DNA from: Streptacidiphilus fuscans
GTDB taxonomy: Bacteria; Actinomycetota; Actinomycetes; Streptomycetales; Streptomycetaceae
Reading direction: 5' to 3'
Assembly (NCBI RefSeq): GCF_015690355.1
Contig: NZ_JADPRT010000008.1
Span: forward strand, 200,908-264,907
DNA length: 64,000 nucleotides
Below, piece after piece: positions 61,193 through 64,000 of the stretch; position 1 is the stretch's first letter, and each line of letters begins with the position of its first letter. A program made the translations under genes and the position numbers. The notes below the pieces were generated by a model. The model searched no databases and had not been told where the DNA came from. It saw only the letters and a list, made by a program, of their open reading frames with translations.

Positions 61193-62890
61193 GTGCGTCG
61201 CCGCACCGCCCTACCCGTCACCGCCACGACCGCGCTGCTTGCCGCAGCGCTCCTACTGCCCGCCACCGCCGCGGCAGCAGACCCGGCCCCCACCACAGGT
61301 GCCACTCCCGGAACCAGTGCGCCCACAACCGACCCGACCGTGCAGATCACCGGACTCCAAGCGCAACAGACCAACCACGGCTACGTCCTGCGCGCCGCGG
61401 TCTCCGGCGAGGTGGACCACGTCGTCTTCACTCTCCACCAGTCGATCCCGACCGGCGGTCCAGGCCCCAGAATCTCCCTCACCGTCAGCCAGCCCTCGCC
61501 CGACGGGACCTGGCAGACCACGGGCCCGCTGGGCGTGCCCCACGGCTTCTACTGGCTCTCCGCCTACGCCTACAGCGCCGACGGAACCCCCAGCTACGAG
61601 GAGATCCTGGGCGGGAACGCGCTCCCCCTGACCCCGATCCCGGTCTTCCACAACACGGTCTTCAGCACCGGACCGCTGTCCTACGACGCCCCAGCCGAGA
61701 CCGTCACGGGCAAATTGACCACCTACGACCCCGACACCGGCGACACCGGAGTCCCCTGGACCGGCCCACTCACCGTGCAGGCCAGCGCCGGGAACACCCA
61801 GGCCAGCGGCAACGTCGCCACCACAAAGACCATCGCCGCCGACGGCAGCTGGTCCATCTCCTTCCAGCCCCAGCCCAATGGCAACGGTGACCTGCCCGTG
61901 AGTGTCCAGGCGGCCCTGCCCGGCCTGCCCTGCCCCGAATGCCTCCAGGAAATCATCACCGGGCCCAGCACCTCCGTCCCGACCGCACTGAACTGGCCGA
62001 CCCGGATCGTGCTCGACCACACCAGTGCCACCGCCACCGCGGGCACCAAGACCACCGTGTCCGGGGTCATGGAGTACCAGGACACCACCGGCTGGCACCC
62101 ACTTCCCCACACGTGGCTGTTCCTCGGTAGTCACGACACCCACAGCTCCGTAGCGCAGGCACAGACCGATGCCGCCGGACGCTTCACCTTCACCGCGACT
62201 GTCCCGGACACCACCACCAGCTGGGCGATCAACCCGATCTCCAGCATCGCCCCTTACCTCACCCTCAACTCGGCCGACTACACCATCACCGCGGTGGCCG
62301 ACCAGCCCAGCCTGCAGCTGTCCGGCGCCTCCATCGACGCCAACAGCAACCTGACCTTCCACCAGACCGTCACCAGCGCCACCGGCACCCCCAACGGAAC
62401 CGTCCAACTCCAGCAATCCGCCGACGGGCACACCGGCTGGACCACCATCACCACCCTGCCGGCCACCACCGCCACCCACACCGTGCGCGTGTCCAACCCA
62501 CACGGCTACTGGCGCCTGTACACCCCTACCACCCCCGGCTACACCCAAGCGGTCAGCGACACCGTCCACACCTTCCGCTACCAGAGCCGCATCACCGGCG
62601 GCCCCACCAACACCAGCGTCCGCCCCGGCACCTGGGTCCACTTCACCGGCACCCTCACCCAGCAGGGCTACGGCCCCTGGGCTCCTTGCGCGGGCCAGAG
62701 CGTCCAGCTGTGGTTCCGACCCGCCGGCTCCACGCGCACCTACCTCGAGGGCACCGCACACACCAACACCCAAGGGGCCTTCGCCCTGTGGGTCCGACCC
62801 ACGACCAGCGGCACCTGGACCCTCACCTACCAGACCACCAGCCCCTGGAACACCAACGCCTCCACCAGCACCACCGTCCACGTCAGCTGA
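61193..62890 (+). CDS. Secreted Ig-like beta-sandwich protein, unknown function
   Basis: Exported protein of 565 residues. The signal peptide (RRRTALPVTATTALLAAALL...ATAAAA) is clear. The rest is rich in Thr, Ser and Gly with repeated beta-sandwich units: strands such as TTVSGVMEYQDTTGW, GRFTFTATVPDTTTSWAI, and GTWVHFTGTLTQQGYGPW recur at about 90-residue spacing. They look like bacterial Ig-like domains. There is no LPxTG sorting motif or catalytic signature. The GTG start has GGGAG about 7 bases upstream. Located after the LamG gene on the same strand, it may be part of the same secreted complex. Confidence 0.78.
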   Translation: MRRRTALPVTATTALLAAALLLPATAAAADPAPTTGATPGTSAPTTDPTVQITGLQAQQTNHGYVLRAAVSGEVDHVVFTLHQSIPTGGPGPRISLTVSQPSPDGTWQTTGPLGVPHGFYWLSAYAYSADGTPSYEEILGGNALPLTPIPVFHNTVFSTGPLSYDAPAETVTGKLTTYDPDTGDTGVPWTGPLTVQASAGNTQASGNVATTKTIAADGSWSISFQPQPNGNGDLPVSVQAALPGLPCPECLQEIITGPSTSVPTALNWPTRIVLDHTSATATAGTKTTVSGVMEYQDTTGWHPLPHTWLFLGSHDTHSSVAQAQTDAAGRFTFTATVPDTTTSWAINPISSIAPYLTLNSADYTITAVADQPSLQLSGASIDANSNLTFHQTVTSATGTPNGTVQLQQSADGHTGWTTITTLPATTATHTVRVSNPHGYWRLYTPTTPGYTQAVSDTVHTFRYQSRITGGPTNTSVRPGTWVHFTGTLTQQGYGPWAPCAGQSVQLWFRPAGSTRTYLEGTAHTNTQGAFALWVRPTTSGTWTLTYQTTSPWNTNASTSTTVHVS

Positions 62891-63017
62891 CGGCCGACCG
62901 CGGCAAGGGGGTGCATCCGGTCAGGACCCGCTATGAGCGCCACCCGTCGCCCCGGAATGTCCATGCCATGTAGTCGGTCCGGCGGGCGGAGAACGGGGTA
63001 CGCCGCCGTCACCGCCG
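62891..63017. other. Short intergenic gap
   Basis: 127 bases between the Ig-like gene and the convergent helicase gene; no promoter, hairpin or small gene was recognised. Confidence 0.5.
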
Positions 63018-64000
63018 CTACTGTTCGATTGGGAGCCAGCGGTGGGCGGCAGCGCGCTTGTCCGGGGTCACCCACCAGAGCTTCGCAGTGCGGTCCCATT
63101 GGGCCCCGAGCTCGCGCTTCGCCTGGTCCTTGTCAGCGAAGGGCACGTTGAGGTAAAGCCGTCCGCCTATCTCAACTCCAGGTGCCGGGCCGTCGACTGT
63201 CAGCGGGACGCCATTACTGCCCGAGTCCAAACCCGCTGCTGTGACGGCAGTCGTCTGCTCGGCGACACCACGATGACCGTCACGTCGGGTGGAGCCGGTC
63301 CGACGCTCGGGGCGGGCGCGATCGATGATGCGGCGGACGCGCTGGCACGCAGCCCCGTCAGTGATGCGCATCATGAGGTCAGTCGGTCCGGTACCGCACA
63401 AGAGGTTCAGCGAGCCATGCCAGAGAACGGTCTCGTCGACGATGAGCACCTTCTCGTGCATCCTCTCGCGCTGCTCAACCCGACAGCCGGCTGCGCGCAA
63501 TTCCTCGACCAGCGCCGCCTTCCGGGGCTGGGCGGAGTGATCGCGGGTGAACACCGTCACCTGCACGCCACGGGAGGCGAGCTCGCGAAATGCACTGCTC
63601 CAGTACCTCACCGGTTGCGGGTCCAGGAAGGCACAGTAGACCTCGATCGACTTACGGGCTTGGCGGAGGTCCCAGGCGACCGCGCGCTGGACCTCATCAG
63701 AGGGGAAGAAGGCAGGCCGAGCCAGCTCATCTTCCGACAGCCCGCCCAGGTCGGAGGCTGCGCGGATGGGGACGAGGTCGTCCACAGGCAGCCGGATCGC
63801 GTGCTGTTCGAGGTGGTCCAGCATGTGCACGACTTCGCTGTGCGGAGCCAGGTTCTCGCGCAGATGCTCGGTGTCGGCAACCACGACCAGATGGTCCTGG
63901 GCCCGGCTCAGCGCGACGTTGAGCAGGCGGCAAGTCTGGGACGAGAGTCCGGTCCCCGAGTAGAAGTACCCCGGCGAACGCCCGGCTCCGGCGACGGTGT
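63018..64000 (-). CDS. UPF1-like helicase fused to HKD (PLD-like) and DUF5710-like domains, C-terminal part
   Basis: The frame is open to the right edge, so the 5' part is missing. The visible 327 residues begin with a superfamily 1 helicase motif VI (CRLLNVALSRAQDHLVVVAD), as in UPF1-like helicases. Next is a PLD-like domain with SIEVYCAFLDPQPVRYWSS and the HKD motif MHEKVLIVD (His, Lys, Asp). The end, LYLNVPFADKDQAKRELGAQ and WWVTPDKRAAAHRWL, resembles DUF5710. A GTG start at 63884 could be proposed, but motif VI upstream shows the gene extends further. Helicase-nuclease fusions often act in DNA repair or phage defence; which applies is not shown. Confidence 0.85.
   Translation of the reverse strand, partial: TVAGAGRSPGYFYSGTGLSSQTCRLLNVALSRAQDHLVVVADTEHLRENLAPHSEVVHMLDHLEQHAIRLPVDDLVPIRAASDLGGLSEDELARPAFFPSDEVQRAVAWDLRQARKSIEVYCAFLDPQPVRYWSSAFRELASRGVQVTVFTRDHSAQPRKAALVEELRAAGCRVEQRERMHEKVLIVDETVLWHGSLNLLCGTGPTDLMMRITDGAACQRVRRIIDRARPERRTGSTRRDGHRGVAEQTTAVTAAGLDSGSNGVPLTVDGPAPGVEIGGRLYLNVPFADKDQAKRELGAQWDRTAKLWWVTPDKRAAAHRWLPIEQ

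Noticed and set aside
1..64000. CRISPR arrays, rRNA and tRNA genes
   Set aside because: No regularly spaced repeats with unique spacers, no rRNA signature and no cloverleaf with a CCA-type end was recognised by eye; a dedicated scan was not possible.

Overview
The window is high-GC DNA with many GTG starts, ATGA/GTGA stop-start overlaps, an ergothioneine locus and the palindromic intergenic repeat typical of streptomycetes. It most likely comes from a Streptomyces, Streptacidiphilus or Kitasatospora chromosome. The first 45.8 kb is mostly core-like metabolism and transport. From about 45.8 kb to the right edge it becomes an accessory, conflict-type region.

Layout 0-15.8 kb. The window opens with the tail of a PknG-like Ser/Thr kinase, followed by a PP2C phosphatase, a VWA protein and an FHA protein (a phosphorylation-signalling module). 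Next come an ABC-2 drug-exporter pair, a group II truncated haemoglobin, and two giant FtsX-type permeases with an ATPase that carries an AbrB-like tail. A palindromic repeat separates this from a RibD-like protein whose reductase and deaminase domains are in the reverse of the usual order.

Layout 16-32 kb. Two CusA-type RND pumps flank a miniature adaptor lipoprotein. A divergent CoA-thioester catabolic locus follows. One arm holds tetR, thiolase and two SDRs; the other holds enoyl-CoA hydratase, two acyl-CoA dehydrogenases, an SDR and an alpha/beta hydrolase. The arms share an intergenic palindrome close to the published KstR2 operator, which points to degradation of a sterol-like or other alicyclic acyl-CoA.

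Layout 32-45.8 kb. Here are a small acidic protein with a Cys-rich partner, an S4 RNA-binding protein, a DUF574 methyltransferase, a YjbR protein and an AIM24 protein. A secreted GH8 glycosidase sits behind a 19-bp perfect palindrome resembling the CsnR chitosanase operator. An ATP-grasp/phosphopantetheinyl transferase pair and a Pr6Pr membrane protein follow. The stretch ends with the ergothioneine operon egtA-egtB-egtC/D, in which the egtC and egtD reading frames are joined without a stop.

Layout 45.8-64 kb. A complete ISL3-family element (terminal inverted repeats, 8-bp target duplication, intact transposase, small passenger ORF) abuts the 3' remnant of a tyrosine integrase. A roughly 2465-residue secreted Rhs/YD-repeat protein follows, with a Hint domain and an AT-richer C-terminal tip, and an adjacent candidate immunity gene. 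Divergent from it are two large secreted proteins. The window ends in the C-terminal part of a UPF1-like helicase fused to an HKD nuclease-type domain and a DUF5710-like domain. No CRISPR array, rRNA or tRNA was recognised.
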